DNA from: Enterobacter cloacae complex sp. ECNIH7
Lineage (GTDB): Bacteria > Pseudomonadota > Gammaproteobacteria > Enterobacterales > Enterobacteriaceae
Length of the DNA: 64,000 nt
Reading direction: 5' to 3'
Assembly: GCF_002208095.1 (NCBI RefSeq)
Contig: NZ_CP017990.1
Coordinates: forward strand, 4,898,001 to 4,962,000
Shown here: positions 27,160-37,668 of the stretch, piece by piece
Layout of the letters: the number at the start of each line of letters is the position of its first letter
Position numbering within the stretch: position 1 is the stretch's first letter
The notes under the pieces: model-generated
The model's input: the letters and a program-made list of their open reading frames with translations, nothing else
The model's database searches: none
Told to the model about the DNA's origin: nothing
Made by a program: the position numbers and the translations under genes

Positions 27160-29421
27160 CTACGCCTGACGCAGGTTCTGCGCCGCCTTCACCATGTTCG
27201 CCAGCGCCGCGCGCGTCTCCGGCCAGCCGCGGGTTTTCAGTCCGCAGTCCGGGTTCACCCACAGGCGTTCTGACGGAATGCGCTGGGCCGCTTTTTTCAG
27301 CAGGGCTTCAATCCACTCCACGCTCGGCACGTTCGGGGAGTGAATGTCGTACACGCCCGGCCCGATTTCATTCGGGTAGTCGAACTCTTCAAACGACTCC
27401 AGCAGCTCCATGTCTGAACGCGAGGTCTCGATGGTGATCACGTCGGCGTCCAGCGCGGCAATCGAATCCATGATGTCGTTAAATTCGCAGTAACACATGT
27501 GGGTGTGGATCTGGGTGTCATCCTTCGCCACCGCAGCGTTGATGCGGAACGCTTCCACGCCCCACTGCAGGTAGGCATCCCATTCGCTGCGGCGCAGCGG
27601 CAGGCCTTCGCGCAGCGCCGGCTCGTCAATCTGGATAATGCCAATGCCTGCCGCTTCCAGATCCGCCACTTCATCACGCAGCGCCAGGGCAATCTGTTTG
27701 GCGATGGTTTCACGGGTCACGTCTTCACGCGGGAACGACCAGCAGAGAATGGTCACCGGACCGGTCAGCATCCCTTTTACCGGCTTGTCGGTCAGGGACT
27801 GGGCATACTTCGCCCACTCCACGGTGATCGCTTCCGGGCGGCTGACGTCACCGATAACCACCGGCGGCTTGACGCAGCGGGAGCCGTAGCTCTGCACCCA
27901 GCCGTTCTGGGTAAAGACGAAGCCGTCCAGGTGCTCGCCGAAGTATTCCACCATGTCGTTACGCTCGGCCTCGCCGTGCACCAGCACGTCCAGCCCCAGG
28001 CGTTCCTGCTCGATAATCGCCTGCTTGATGTGTTCCGCGATACCGGTGCGGTAGTGATTCGCATCCAGTTTGCCTTTTTTAAAGTCCAGACGCAGGCCGC
28101 GGATCTCCGTCGTTTGCGGGAAAGAGCCGATAGTGGTTGTTGGCCACGCAGGCAGGTTGAAGCGGGCGCGCTGGGCTGCGGCGCGCACCTCATACGGACT
28201 CTGACGCTGGCTGTCCCGGGCGGTGATGGCCGCCAGGCGTTTTTCCACCGCCGGGTTGTGCACGCGCGCCGAGTGACGACGCGCCTGGATCGGGGCGCTC
28301 CATTCGGTAATCGCCGCCGTTTCGCCGCTGTTCAGCGCGTCGCGCAGCAGCGTTAGCTCTTCACATTTTTGCAGCGCGAAGGCAAACCAGCTTTTTACTT
28401 CAGGGTCGAGACGGGTTTCCACGCTCAGATCGATCGGGCTGTGCAGCAGGGAACAAGATGAGGCCACCCACAGCTCACGTTTGTCGACGATGTCTTTGAT
28501 TTGTGCGTATTTCTCGGTGAGATCGGCGCGCCAGACGTTACGGCCGTTGATCAGCCCGGCAGAGAGCAGCCAGTCCGCTGGCAGGCGCTTGTGCAGTTCC
28601 GCGACATCGTCTTTACCGTGTACGAGATCAACGTGCAGGCCTTGAACCGGCAGCGCGGTAATGGTCTTCAGGTTCGGCGTCACGCCTTCAAAATAGGTCG
28701 TCAGCAGGAGTTTTACCTGACCGGTGAGCGCGTCATACGCCGGTTTGAAGGCATCGAGCCAATCCTGCGGCAGCTCAAGCACCAGCGCCGGTTCGTCGAT
28801 TTGCACCCACTGAATGCCGCGTTTGCCCAGCTCACTCAGCACCTGTTTGTAGACCGGCAGAATATCCTTCAGCAGGCTGAGTCGGTCAAACGGCTCGCCC
28901 TTTACTTTGCCCAGCCACAGGTACGTTACCGGCCCGAGCAGCACCGGCTTCACCTGGTGGCCCAGCGCCAGCGCTTCATCCACTTCGTCCAGAAGCTGCG
29001 TCCAGGCCAGCCTGAACTGCTGGCCTTTGACGAATTCCGGCACCATATAGTGATAGTTGGTGTTAAACCACTTGGTCATTTCCGCCGCTGCCGCTGGCTC
29101 CCCCGTTGGCGCGCGGCCACGGCCGATGCGGAACAGAGTATCGATATCTACCGATCCATCTTTGTTCTGATGACGAGCCGGCACGTTGCCAAGCAGCAGG
29201 CTGGTCGTCAGAACATGGTCGTACCAGGCGAAATCGCCCACCGGCAGCAGGTCAATGCCCGCCTGTTTTTGCTGATCCCAGTGGCGGGCGCGCAGCTCGC
29301 GTCCTACCGCCAGCAGCTCTTCACGGGTGGCATTACCCGCCCAGTAGCTTTCTTGCGCTTTTTTCAGCTCGCGATGCAGGCCGACGCGAGGGAAACCGAG
29401 AGTGTGATTGCGGATTGTCAT
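27160..29421 (-). CDS. metE: Cobalamin-independent methionine synthase MetE
   Basis: MetE transfers a methyl group from 5-methyltetrahydropteroyl-triglutamate to homocysteine. The 753-residue product equals E. coli MetE, with two (beta/alpha)8 barrels. The C-terminal barrel shows the zinc ligands in HTHMCYCEF (His641/Cys643 equivalents) and Cys726 in [11 protein letters not shown]. MetE is bulky, slow and highly expressed when B12 is absent. It is divergent from its activator metR. A MetJ operator lies in the shared intergenic region. Confidence 0.98.
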   Translation of the reverse strand: MTIRNHTLGFPRVGLHRELKKAQESYWAGNATREELLAVGRELRARHWDQQKQAGIDLLPVGDFAWYDHVLTTSLLLGNVPARHQNKDGSVDIDTLFRIGRGRAPTGEPAAAAEMTKWFNTNYHYMVPEFVKGQQFRLAWTQLLDEVDEALALGHQVKPVLLGPVTYLWLGKVKGEPFDRLSLLKDILPVYKQVLSELGKRGIQWVQIDEPALVLELPQDWLDAFKPAYDALTGQVKLLLTTYFEGVTPNLKTITALPVQGLHVDLVHGKDDVAELHKRLPADWLLSAGLINGRNVWRADLTEKYAQIKDIVDKRELWVASSCSLLHSPIDLSVETRLDPEVKSWFAFALQKCEELTLLRDALNSGETAAITEWSAPIQARRHSARVHNPAVEKRLAAITARDSQRQSPYEVRAAAQRARFNLPAWPTTTIGSFPQTTEIRGLRLDFKKGKLDANHYRTGIAEHIKQAIIEQERLGLDVLVHGEAERNDMVEYFGEHLDGFVFTQNGWVQSYGSRCVKPPVVIGDVSRPEAITVEWAKYAQSLTDKPVKGMLTGPVTILCWSFPREDVTRETIAKQIALALRDEVADLEAAGIGIIQIDEPALREGLPLRRSEWDAYLQWGVEAFRINAAVAKDDTQIHTHMCYCEFNDIMDSIAALDADVITIETSRSDMELLESFEEFDYPNEIGPGVYDIHSPNVPSVEWIEALLKKAAQRIPSERLWVNPDCGLKTRGWPETRAALANMVKAAQNLRQA

Positions 29422-29479
29422 GTTTTTCTTCCTCTAATTAATTGTAAATCCTTTGGATTTTGAATTTAGGGAAGGCGGC

Positions 29480-29545
29480 AAGTTTGCTCATCCCCGGGAG
29501 CTTACATGAGTAAGTGACCGGGGTGAGTAAACGCAGCCAACGCAC
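29480..29545. repeat. Inverted repeat and ACGCAGCCAACGCA motif upstream of metE
   Basis: CTCATCCCCGG and CCGGGGTGAG form an imperfect inverted repeat that encloses a second palindromic run (CTTACATGAGTAAG), and ACGCAGCCAACGCA follows directly. I recall similar sequence from many E. coli intergenic regions. The motif is shared with the fadA 3' region, which points to a dispersed repeat rather than a metE-specific control site. Confidence 0.55.
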
Positions 29546-29571
29546 CATAAATTTAAAAGACGAAGGATTTT

Positions 29572-29595
29572 AGCCGTCCAGATGTTTACACATCC
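29572..29595. promoter_or_regulatory. MetJ operator (three met boxes) between metE and metR
   Basis: Three tandem 8-bp units, AGCCGTCC, AGATGTTT and ACACATCC, match the met box AGACGTCT at 6, 6 and 5 of 8 positions. MetJ-SAM repressor binds such tandem arrays, so both metE and metR are likely repressed by methionine. Confidence 0.8.
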
Positions 29596-29658
29596 ATAAT
29601 TGGCAGTTACTGTATATTCCTCAAGCGCAAAATGTTCATGGCGAAGTGAAGGACTTTC

Positions 29659-30612
29659 ATGATCGAGATTAAACACCTGAAAACGCTACAAGCGTTGCGG
29701 AACTGCGGTTCGCTCGCGGCGGCTGCGGCCACGCTGCACCAGACCCAGTCTGCCCTTTCTCACCAGTTCAGCGATCTGGAACAACGCCTCGGCTTCCGTC
29801 TTTTTGTGCGTAAGAGCCAGCCGCTACGCTTTACGCCGCAGGGTGAAATTCTCCTTCAGCTGGCGAATCAGGTCCTGCCGCAAATCGCGAGCGCGCTGCA
29901 GGCGTGTAACGAACCGCAGCAGACCAAACTGCGCATCGCCATTGAGTGCCACAGCTGTATTCAGTGGCTGACCCCCGCGCTTGAGAACTTCCGCCAGAAA
30001 TGGCCGCAGGTGGAGATGGACTTTAAATCCGGCGTGACGTTCGACCCGCAGCCCTCGCTGCAGCAGGGCGAGCTGGATCTGGTCATGACCTCTGACATCC
30101 TGCCGCGCAGCGGCCTGCACTATTCGCCGATGTTTGATTATGAAGTGCGCCTGGTGCTGGCGCCGGACCACCCGCTGGCCGCCAAAACGCGCATCACGCC
30201 GGAAGACCTGGCGACAGAAACGCTGCTGATTTATCCGGTCCAGCGCAGCCGCCTGGATATCTGGCGCCACTTCCTGCAGCCGGCAGGCATCAGTCCGCAG
30301 CTGAAAAGCGTGGATAACACCCTGCTGCTGATTCAGATGGTGGCGGCCAGAATGGGTATCGCGGCGCTGCCGCACTGGGTGGTGGAGAGTTTTGAACGCC
30401 AGGGTCTGGTGCAGACCAAAACCCTGGGTGAAGGACTGTGGAGCCGACTGTACGCCGCCGTGCGCGATGGCGAGCAGCGTCAGCCGATTACGGAGGCGTT
30501 TATTCGCTCAGCGCGGAACCACGCGTGCGACCATCTTCCGTTTGTGCGGAGCGCGGAGCGACCCATCGGCGATGGACCCACAGCGAAGCCAGGATCACCG
30601 CTCCCCCAATAA
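29659..30612 (+). CDS. metR: LysR-type transcriptional regulator MetR
   Basis: MetR activates metE, metH and other methionine genes, using homocysteine as co-effector for metE, and represses itself. The 317-residue product has an N-terminal LysR helix-turn-helix (1 to about 62; [16 protein letters not shown]) and a C-terminal periplasmic-binding-like effector domain. It is divergent from metE. Its 3' end overlaps the convergent bioP gene by 113 nt, as the E. coli protein lengths would also require. Confidence 0.97.
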   Translation: MIEIKHLKTLQALRNCGSLAAAAATLHQTQSALSHQFSDLEQRLGFRLFVRKSQPLRFTPQGEILLQLANQVLPQIASALQACNEPQQTKLRIAIECHSCIQWLTPALENFRQKWPQVEMDFKSGVTFDPQPSLQQGELDLVMTSDILPRSGLHYSPMFDYEVRLVLAPDHPLAAKTRITPEDLATETLLIYPVQRSRLDIWRHFLQPAGISPQLKSVDNTLLLIQMVAARMGIAALPHWVVESFERQGLVQTKTLGEGLWSRLYAAVRDGEQRQPITEAFIRSARNHACDHLPFVRSAERPIGDGPTAKPGSPLPQ

Positions 30613-31399
30613 GGAAGCTCGGCCAGTGCGGCTGTTGCTGCCAGATGGCGAGGTTGACCAGCAGCCCTGCCGGGACATGCACGTTGTTCATGATCCCCAG
30701 CGTACCGGCGTCTACCTGCGTAGCGCCGTAGTTCCACATGAAGTATCCCAACCCTGACGCCACTACGCCCAGCCAGACCAGAACGCCCCACTGCACGGCG
30801 GTAGTCGGCAGCTTTTGCGGATTACCGAGCATAAACCACGCCGCCACCGCGACAATCGCGGCGCCCATATAAAACCATGCGAACGCGTTATGCTGCGGCA
30901 TCGGGCGGGTTTCCATCAGGCGTTTGTAGCCCACCATGCCGATAGCGAAACTGATGTTGGCGAGCTGGACGAACATCAGCCCGGTCCAGAAGTGATCGCT
31001 CACTTTGTCGTAGCGAATAATCGCCGCGCCGATCACCGCCAGCGCGGCGCTCAGCAGGTATCCCCAGCGCAGACGGCGTTTACTCAGCAGATCGTATATC
31101 AGCGTGATATAGAGCGGCGTCAGCACGGTAAAGAGCAGGAATTCGGAGACGGACAGGTAGACGTAGGCCCGGAAGCTGAACAGGTACATGATGCCGAGCT
31201 GCATCGCTCCCACCAGCATATACAGCACTATCGTTTTCAGCGATTGTCCGCGCGTGCGCAGAAACGGCAGGAACACCAGCGCCGCCAGCCCCACGCGCAT
31301 CAGCACCGAGAAGTAGCTGTCGACCGAACCGGCAAGGTATTCGCCAATCAGGCTAAAGGAGAAGGCCCACAGGATAGTGGTGATAATGAGTAGCGCCAC
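30500..31399 (-). CDS. bioP: Biotin transporter BioP (YigM)
   Basis: YigM was identified as the high-affinity biotin importer of E. coli, a single-component carrier of the EamA/DMT fold. The 299-residue product, the E. coli length, has ten hydrophobic segments in two EamA halves (about 1-130 and 140-285). Its C-terminal 37 codons lie antisense to the end of metR. A link to biotin also exists through birA at the start of the window, though the two are not adjacent. Confidence 0.9.
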   Translation of the reverse strand: MALLIITTILWAFSFSLIGEYLAGSVDSYFSVLMRVGLAALVFLPFLRTRGQSLKTIVLYMLVGAMQLGIMYLFSFRAYVYLSVSEFLLFTVLTPLYITLIYDLLSKRRLRWGYLLSAALAVIGAAIIRYDKVSDHFWTGLMFVQLANISFAIGMVGYKRLMETRPMPQHNAFAWFYMGAAIVAVAAWFMLGNPQKLPTTAVQWGVLVWLGVVASGLGYFMWNYGATQVDAGTLGIMNNVHVPAGLLVNLAIWQQQPHWPSFLIGGAVILASLWVHRRWVAPRSAQTEDGRTRGSALSE

Positions 31400-31481
31400 A
31401 ATGCTTGTCTCTCAGAAAGAAGGACAGGCATTGTAGCGAACTCTTTAGTTGACAACTGAGCAATAAACAACCGAATGAAGA

Positions 31482-32282
31482 TTATTCAAGGAACAGTTTA
31501 CGCAGATACTTCGGTACCGCGTTGTCAGCGTTAGAACCAATCACTTCCAGCTCAGGGTGCAGATCCTTCAGACGCTGGTGCGCGTTCTGCATGATGCAGC
31601 CCTTGCCCGCCATCGAAAGCATCTCGGCGTCGTTCATGCCGTCACCGAAGGCGATACAGTCTTTCAGCCCGAAGCCCAGACGTTTCGCAACCGCTTCCAG
31701 CGCGTGACCTTTGGAGACGCCACCCGCCATTACTTCCAGACAGGTCAGGGTTGAGAAGCTCACGTTGACGCGATCGCCCCAGCGGGCGTTGATCGCCTGT
31801 TCCAGCGGGAGCAGCTCTTCGTGGCTGTCACAGGTGAAGAACACCTTGCTGATCCCTTCCGGCTCCAGCAGGCCCGGTTCGTAAAGGGAGTAGTTGAATA
31901 CCGCTTCCTTGAAGAAACGCATTTCATCCGGGCGGTGGCGGTTCATAAACCAGTCGTCGTCGCGGTAAACGTTAGTAACGATAGCCGGGTTGTCATGCAC
32001 CACGCCGAACAGATCGGCGGCAATATCGCGATCCAGATTGTGGGTAAAGATCAGGTTGCCGTCGGTATCATGCACGCGCGCACCGTTGGAGGTGATCATG
32101 TACGATTTGATCTCAAGATTATCGCGGATCTGCCCCACGTCCACGTGGTGGCGGCCGGTGGCGAACACAAAGTTCACGCCACGGGCAGTCAGGAGTTTTA
32201 AGGTCTCTTTCGCGTAAGGCGACAGGGTGTGGTCGGGGGAAAGCAGCGTGCCATCTAAATCAGATGCAACAACCTGGTACAT
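31482..32282 (-). CDS. yigL: HAD-type sugar/pyridoxal phosphatase YigL
   Basis: YigL is a Cof-type haloacid dehalogenase phosphatase that acts on sugar phosphates and pyridoxal phosphate. It is known as the phosphatase whose mRNA is stabilised by the sRNA SgrS in the glucose-phosphate stress response. The 266-residue product has the nucleophile motif DLDGTLL (8-14), motif II in SNGA, and motif IV GDGMNDAEM. I used the ATG giving MYQVVASDLDG, which restores the E. coli length; the longer frame runs into pldB. In E. coli, SgrS acts within the pldB-yigL dicistron. The same pldB-yigL order is kept here. Confidence 0.93.
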   Translation of the reverse strand: MYQVVASDLDGTLLSPDHTLSPYAKETLKLLTARGVNFVFATGRHHVDVGQIRDNLEIKSYMITSNGARVHDTDGNLIFTHNLDRDIAADLFGVVHDNPAIVTNVYRDDDWFMNRHRPDEMRFFKEAVFNYSLYEPGLLEPEGISKVFFTCDSHEELLPLEQAINARWGDRVNVSFSTLTCLEVMAGGVSKGHALEAVAKRLGFGLKDCIAFGDGMNDAEMLSMAGKGCIMQNAHQRLKDLHPELEVIGSNADNAVPKYLRKLFLE

Positions 32283-32313
32283 AGGGATTTCAACCTCTGG
32301 TGGAAAACAAGAA

Positions 32314-33306
32314 TCAATTATGCCTGTTGAAAAATTCAACAATGGCGTTAAGCGCGACTGAGCGCATAGCGTCCTTTTCAAAAAGGATCTCATGGAACGC
32401 GCCGTTAATGACCAGCGGTTTACCCCCTTCACAAGGGTGACCGGCTGCAGCGCGCAGTTCACAATAGCGGTCATGCATGCGGTTATCCACCACACGCTCT
32501 TCTTCCGCCTGGATCAGAAGCGTCGGCGTGTCATCATCGCCTATGCCCGCCAGCACCTGCTCACCGGCCAGAATCCCCTCCCGCACCCAGTGCCAGGTCG
32601 GGCCGCCGACGCGCAAGCGCGGTTCATCGGCATAAAAGCGCAGATTACGGCGATAACGCTGCCGGCTATGGGTTAAGACGTTGATGGCGAACGGCAGCGC
32701 GCGCCAGCGTCCTGTGCCAATGGCGTAACCTTCACGAATGCGCTGATGGCCCTCAGCCCAGTCAAGAAGATGGCGCACCATCCAGTCAGGAAAACGGATC
32801 ACGATACCGTACATCGGCGCGGTGAGCGCAATGGCGTCGCACTCGTGCGCATAACGCTGCAAAAACAGCGTCGAAATGGCGCCGCCCATGGAGTGCGCAA
32901 GAATATACCGCTTGCGCCAGGGGCCGGGCTGAACGTCCTGCTGCCAGAACGCGGCAAAATCGTCGACGTAATCGCTGAAGCGATCGACGTGCCCACGGTG
33001 CGTGTCCGGCAGCATACGTCCGGACAGCCCCTGTCCACGATGGTCGATGATCAGGACATCGAACCCCATATGGACCAGGTCATAGGCCAGCTCGGCGTAT
33101 TTAACGTAGCTTTCAATACGCCCGGGGCAGACCACAATCACCCGGTCATTTTTTTCATTTCGGAAACGAACGAAACGCACCGGGATGCCCCCGACGCCCG
33201 TAAACTCATCTTCCTCACGCTGCCGCCAGAAATCGGTCAGCGGCCCCATAGAGAAAGCAGCAAAAGCGTTTTCTCGTGTTTCCCAGTCCTTTTTCTGCTG
33301 AAACAT
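32314..33306 (-). CDS. pldB: Lysophospholipase L2 PldB
   Basis: PldB is an inner-membrane-associated lysophospholipase and acyltransferase acting on 2-acyl lysophospholipids. The 330-residue alpha/beta hydrolase (E. coli 340) shows the nucleophile elbow AHSMGGAIS, the oxyanion-region IDHRGQGLSGR and a C-terminal His in GAFHEILFEKD. I chose the ATG giving MFQQKKDWETRE, as in E. coli; an upstream in-frame GTG would add 5 residues. It is followed after 31 nt by yigL. Confidence 0.94.
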   Translation of the reverse strand: MFQQKKDWETRENAFAAFSMGPLTDFWRQREEDEFTGVGGIPVRFVRFRNEKNDRVIVVCPGRIESYVKYAELAYDLVHMGFDVLIIDHRGQGLSGRMLPDTHRGHVDRFSDYVDDFAAFWQQDVQPGPWRKRYILAHSMGGAISTLFLQRYAHECDAIALTAPMYGIVIRFPDWMVRHLLDWAEGHQRIREGYAIGTGRWRALPFAINVLTHSRQRYRRNLRFYADEPRLRVGGPTWHWVREGILAGEQVLAGIGDDDTPTLLIQAEEERVVDNRMHDRYCELRAAAGHPCEGGKPLVINGAFHEILFEKDAMRSVALNAIVEFFNRHN

Positions 33307-33416
33307 TGGGTTTCCACTCACGTAATCCAGGGAATATCGTTTTTTTCGTCACCGGTCACAAAATGACTCAATAATAGCGTATTGTGGCATAAAAATAGAC
33401 GGTTCGGGAGTTTCAA

Positions 33417-34037
33417 ATGACCTTCGAATGGTGGTTCGCCTACCTGCTGACATCCATTATCCTCAGCCTTTCTCCGGGTTCGGGTGCTATTAACACCATG
33501 ACCACCTCCATCAACCACGGCTACCGCGGTGCAGCGGCGTCGATTGCCGGTTTGCAGACCGGGCTGGGCATTCATATTGTGCTGGTCGGGATCGGTCTGG
33601 GGACCCTGTTCTCCCGCTCCGTGCTGGCCTTTGAGGTGCTGAAATGGGCCGGGGCAGCGTATCTGATTTGGCTCGGCATCCAGCAGTGGCGCGCGGCAGG
33701 TTCCATCAACCTGAATACGCTGGCTCAGACGCAAAACCGCGGCCATCTGTTTAAGCGCGCGGTGTTCGTCAACCTGACCAACCCGAAGAGCATCGTTTTC
33801 CTCGCCGCGCTGTTCCCGCAGTTTATCGTTCCGCATCAGCCCCAGGTGATGCAGTACGTGGTGCTGGGCGCGACCACCATTATCGTCGATATCATCGTGA
33901 TGATTGGTTACGCGACGCTGGCGCAGCGAATTGCGGCGTGGATTAAAGGGCCTAAGCAGATGAAGGCCCTGAATAAAGTCTTTGGCTCGCTGTTTATGAT
34001 GGTTGGCGCGCTGCTTGCGTCAGCGCGTCACGCTTAG
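33417..34037 (+). CDS. rhtB: Homoserine/homoserine lactone efflux protein RhtB
   Basis: RhtB is a LysE/RhtB-family inner-membrane exporter of homoserine and related amino acids. The 206-residue protein has about six hydrophobic segments and the family signature [13 protein letters not shown] near the N terminus. It is divergent from pldB and convergent with its paralogue rhtC, with a 4-nt overlap of the two 3' ends. Confidence 0.95.
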   Translation: MTFEWWFAYLLTSIILSLSPGSGAINTMTTSINHGYRGAAASIAGLQTGLGIHIVLVGIGLGTLFSRSVLAFEVLKWAGAAYLIWLGIQQWRAAGSINLNTLAQTQNRGHLFKRAVFVNLTNPKSIVFLAALFPQFIVPHQPQVMQYVVLGATTIIVDIIVMIGYATLAQRIAAWIKGPKQMKALNKVFGSLFMMVGALLASARHA

Positions 34038-34654
34038 CGAGAAATGATGAGATGAATGCCAAAGCCGGCGAACAGCGCGCCGGCGAAGCCGTCAATCCAC
34101 TTCGCGATACGCTGATAGCCGCGGCGCATCGCCGGTAAGGCAAACAGGCTGGCCACGATAGTAAACCAGGCAAAGGTTTCAACGACGATCAGCAGGAAGA
34201 TTCCCCAGCGTGCGCCCGCGCCGACGCTATCGCCGACAAACAGCGAGAACACCGAGCCGAAATAGATAATGGCTTTCGGGTTCGCCAGATTGGTCAGCAG
34301 CCCTTTTACAAAGCTGCGGCCGCCCGTAGCCAGCTCCACCTTTGGCTCTTCCGGTTTTTTCTCTTCTTTCTTCAGCGCCCCGCGCAGCATCTGGTAGCCC
34401 ATCCAGCACAGATACAGACCGCCGCCGACCATAATGATGTTATGCAGCCAGGCCATCTTCGCCAGGATAAGGTTCAGACCGAGCAGCGCGACCGCCGCCC
34501 AGACCATAACGCCCATGGTGATACCGAGCACGCCCATCATCGCCTCTTTGCGGGAGCGGCTGACGGCCGTTTGTGATACGAAGAAAAAGTCCGGGCCGGG
34601 GCTCATCAGCGCAACGATGTGCACTAACGCCACGGTGAGAAATAGCATTAACAT
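34034..34654 (-). CDS. rhtC: Threonine efflux protein RhtC
   Basis: RhtC is the LysE/RhtB-family threonine exporter. The 206-residue membrane protein shows the family signature [17 protein letters not shown] and six hydrophobic helices, with a charged cytoplasmic loop ([10 protein letters not shown]) near the middle. It is downstream of recQ in the same direction and overlaps rhtB tail to tail. Confidence 0.95.
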   Translation of the reverse strand: MLMLFLTVALVHIVALMSPGPDFFFVSQTAVSRSRKEAMMGVLGITMGVMVWAAVALLGLNLILAKMAWLHNIIMVGGGLYLCWMGYQMLRGALKKEEKKPEEPKVELATGGRSFVKGLLTNLANPKAIIYFGSVFSLFVGDSVGAGARWGIFLLIVVETFAWFTIVASLFALPAMRRGYQRIAKWIDGFAGALFAGFGIHLIISR

Positions 34655-34715
34655 AATTAGCTCGCGGGGAAATAATTTAGTGAGTCATCATCCTGGCACT
34701 TTTTCGCCCGGCTGA

Positions 34716-36545
34716 CTACTCCTCATCATCACCGTCGGCGTGAGAGCGGATGAGCGCCATAAACTCTTTACCGAAGCGCTCCAGCTTGCGTGTTCCCACG
34801 CCGTTGACGCTCAGCATCTCGCTGGCGCTGAGCGGCATCTGTTCGGCCATCTCGATCAGCGTCGCGTCGTTGAACACCACGTAAGGCGGAATATTTTCTT
34901 CGTCGGCGATGGCTTTACGCAGCTTGCGCAGTTTGGCGAACAGCTTGCGGTCGTAGTTGCCGCCGTAGGATTTCTGCATCACGCGTGGCTTCAGGGCGAT
35001 GACGCGCGGCACGGCGAGCTTGAGCTCAACGTCACCGCGCAGGACCGGACGCGCCGCCTCGGTCAGCTGCAGGGCGGAGTGCTGGGCAATGTTCTGCGTG
35101 GCGAAGCCAAGGTGGATCAGCTGGCGAATAATACTCACCCAGTGTTCGTGGCTCTGCTCCTTGCCAATGCCGTAGACCGGCAGCTTGTCGTGGCCCATAT
35201 CGCGGATACGCTGGTTATTGGCGCCGCGCAGCACCTCCACCACGTAGCCCATCCCGAAGCGTTGATTCACACGGTAAATGGTCGAGAGCGCCTTACGCGC
35301 GTCCATCAGGCCATCGTACTGCTTTGGCGGATCGAGGCAGATATCGCAGTTGCCGCACGGCTCCTGGCGCCCTTCACCAAAGTAGTTGAGCAGCACCAGA
35401 CGACGGCAGGTTTGCGCTTCGGCAAACGCGCCCATCGCGTTGAGCTTGTGGCGCTCGATATCCTGCAGCTGTCCCTGCGGCTTCTCTTCCAGACAGCGGC
35501 GCAGCCACGCCATATCAGCCGGATCGTAAAACAGCATCGCTTCCGCAGGCAGGCCGTCACGCCCGGCGCGGCCGGTTTCCTGATAGTAGGATTCGATATT
35601 GCGCGGGATGTCGAAATGCACCACAAAGCGCACGTTCGGCTTGTTGATGCCCATCCCGAACGCAACGGTCGCGACGACGATCTGCAGGTCGTCACGCTGG
35701 AATTTCTCCTGCACGTCCGCGCGGATGTGGTTCTCTAACCCGGCGTGATAGGCGGCGGCGCTAAAGCCGCGGTTTTGCAGACGCGCGGCGGTGTCTTCCA
35801 CCTTCGCACGGCTGTTGCAGTAGATGATGCCGGACTTGCCGCGCTGCTCCTGGACATAGCGCAGGAGCTGATCCAGCGGCTTGAATTTTTCCATCAGCAT
35901 ATAGCGGATGTTTGGGCGGTCGAAGCTGCTGACCTGAATATAGGGGTCGTTCAGCCCGAGCAGGCGAACGATATCCAGCCGCGTGGTGTCATCTGCCGTG
36001 GCGGTAAGCGCCATAAACGGCAGCTCGGGGAAGCGCTGACGCAGCTGGCCGAGGGCGGCGTATTCCGGGCGGAAATCGTGTCCCCACTGGGAAATACAGT
36101 GCGCTTCATCCACCGCCAGAAGCACCGGGTTCCAGTGCGCCAGGTGATCGAGGAAGTTATCCAGCATCAGGCGTTCCGGGGCGATATACAGCAGGCGGAT
36201 CTGTCCGGTGCGACAACCGGCCATCACCTCTTGCTGCTGCTCCCGGGTTTGCGTGGAGTTAAGACAGGCTGCCGCCACGCCGTTGGCGAGCAGCTGGTCA
36301 ACCTGGTCTTTCATAAGAGAAATGAGAGGGGATACCACGACCGTCAGGCCGTTAAGCACCAGCGCGGGCACCTGATAACAGAGGGACTTGCCGCCACCGG
36401 TCGGCATTACCACCAGGCAATCACGACCTTCCAGCACCGTTTCAATGATGGTTTCCTGGCCAGGGCGGAACTGCTGGTAGCCAAAGGTTTCATGCAAAAC
36501 CTGTTTAGCCAGCGACTCCTGATTCAATACTTCCGCCTGCGCCAC
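34716..36545 (-). CDS. recQ: ATP-dependent DNA helicase RecQ
   Basis: RecQ is a 3'-5' superfamily-2 helicase of the RecF pathway that initiates recombination and suppresses illegitimate exchange. The 609-residue product carries Walker A PTGGGKS, DEAH with the aromatic-rich loop (DEAHCISQWGHDFRP), motif VI QETGRAGRDG, the RecQ zinc-binding cysteines (CRRLVL, CGNCDICLD), a winged helix and a C-terminal HRDC domain. I used the GTG start that gives the E. coli length. A longer frame adds 21 residues resembling a signal peptide, but those codons overlap the pldA terminator hairpin. Confidence 0.95.
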   Translation of the reverse strand: MAQAEVLNQESLAKQVLHETFGYQQFRPGQETIIETVLEGRDCLVVMPTGGGKSLCYQVPALVLNGLTVVVSPLISLMKDQVDQLLANGVAAACLNSTQTREQQQEVMAGCRTGQIRLLYIAPERLMLDNFLDHLAHWNPVLLAVDEAHCISQWGHDFRPEYAALGQLRQRFPELPFMALTATADDTTRLDIVRLLGLNDPYIQVSSFDRPNIRYMLMEKFKPLDQLLRYVQEQRGKSGIIYCNSRAKVEDTAARLQNRGFSAAAYHAGLENHIRADVQEKFQRDDLQIVVATVAFGMGINKPNVRFVVHFDIPRNIESYYQETGRAGRDGLPAEAMLFYDPADMAWLRRCLEEKPQGQLQDIERHKLNAMGAFAEAQTCRRLVLLNYFGEGRQEPCGNCDICLDPPKQYDGLMDARKALSTIYRVNQRFGMGYVVEVLRGANNQRIRDMGHDKLPVYGIGKEQSHEHWVSIIRQLIHLGFATQNIAQHSALQLTEAARPVLRGDVELKLAVPRVIALKPRVMQKSYGGNYDRKLFAKLRKLRKAIADEENIPPYVVFNDATLIEMAEQMPLSASEMLSVNGVGTRKLERFGKEFMALIRSHADGDDEE

Positions 36546-36563
36546 GTTAACCCCATATGCCAG

Positions 36564-36593
36564 AAATGAAACAGGCGCTATTTTCAGCGCCTG
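36564..36593 (-). terminator. Possible pldA terminator upstream of recQ
   Basis: On the minus strand an AGGCGCT / AGCGCCT stem with a 6-nt loop is followed by TTTCATTTC. The T tract is interrupted, so termination may be partial and recQ may receive some read-through. Confidence 0.55.
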
Positions 36594-36635
36594 AGAGAGA
36601 AACTTCAACGTTTAACGCAAAAACATTCGAACAGC

Positions 36636-37505
36636 CTAGAGAATATCGTTCAGCATCACGCCCACGCCGACGCGGGTCTGGTTGAAGTTGTAATCGATAA
36701 GCGACTCGCCGTAACCGCTGTACACCTGAGTATAGATGCGGACATGCTTCGTCATGGGATAGCTTAAGCCCACTTCCGCACCGCCGTAGCCGGTGTTCCA
36801 GTTGTACTGGCCTTTGGCGCTGAGCACGGCATCACCTAACTGATAGCCGACTTTAAGCTGGTAGTAGCCCATATATTTGGTGATGTCCGGGTTGTCATCC
36901 GTGCTGCCGACCACATACCACGGCTTCACTTCCACCATCCAGTTACCGTTCTGCGCCATCAGGCGCGTATAGGCACGGTTCCAGCTACGGGATGTCGGGT
37001 CAGAGCGACCGTTGGAATCATGGTTAAAGCCCACTTCGACGTCACGCAGCGTCCAGCCCGCAAACTCATAATCCGTTGCAAAACCGAGGAACAGCTGCGG
37101 CTCATAGTTGGTTTCACGGAACGGTGAGGACTCTCCGCTGTTAGAGAGCTGCCACCAGGATTTCTGAGTGTAAGACGCCCCGAGCACCGAGTTTGGCCCC
37201 AGAATACCGCGCCAGAACGGGAACGCGAGGCTGAGCTGGAACTTCACCTCATCTTTACGCGCATTATCAGACCAGTTATAGGAGCTTATCGCCTCTTTGT
37301 TGAGATCGCTGGTCTGGGTATAAATCACATAGTTGGTGTCATACGGATAGAGCGTGAACGGATTGTCATGCTCCTGAAGAAGGTTCGCGATAATGCTACC
37401 GTGAACGGCAGGTTTATCATGCACCTCTTTAATCGTCGCTTCCTGCGCATATGCTGTGAGGGGCAGCGCAACCGCCGCCAGTAACCAGGCCAGATACGTC
37501 CGCAT
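36636..37505 (-). CDS. pldA: Outer membrane phospholipase A PldA (OmPlA)
   Basis: PldA is a 12-stranded outer-membrane barrel with phospholipase A1/A2 and lysophospholipase activity. It is dormant as a monomer and activated by dimerisation with Ca2+ when lipids enter the outer leaflet. The 289-residue precursor has a signal peptide cleaved after TAYA (residue 20). The catalytic triad is visible as His162 and Ser164 in FNHDSNGRS and Asn176 in SWNRAY (mature 142/144/156). The sequence ends in a beta-barrel strand, although with Leu rather than Phe as the last residue. Confidence 0.97.
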   Translation of the reverse strand: MRTYLAWLLAAVALPLTAYAQEATIKEVHDKPAVHGSIIANLLQEHDNPFTLYPYDTNYVIYTQTSDLNKEAISSYNWSDNARKDEVKFQLSLAFPFWRGILGPNSVLGASYTQKSWWQLSNSGESSPFRETNYEPQLFLGFATDYEFAGWTLRDVEVGFNHDSNGRSDPTSRSWNRAYTRLMAQNGNWMVEVKPWYVVGSTDDNPDITKYMGYYQLKVGYQLGDAVLSAKGQYNWNTGYGGAEVGLSYPMTKHVRIYTQVYSGYGESLIDYNFNQTRVGVGVMLNDIL

Positions 37506-37668
37506 CGGTGGTGTTCTCCTGCAAAAGAGTAAAATTAGCTGAATAGTTATGTGGCGAACATTCTACAGACTTCTGCGACAACTGCTGCATCCTCGTTTCT
37601 GAAAGTGGAATTCCTTGTTGCCGAGGCATAAAATCAACATTTCGTTAACAATAAGGATGTGATGCCTC

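Noticed and set aside
31400-31481. BirA operator upstream of bioP
   Set aside because: A TTGTCAAC...ACAA arrangement is present but the half-sites are far too close compared with the bio operator, so I could not support it.
36546-36608. Signal-peptide-like extension on RecQ
   Set aside because: The extra 21 residues look hydrophobic only because they read through the pldA terminator stem; RecQ is cytoplasmic and the GTG start restores the family length.
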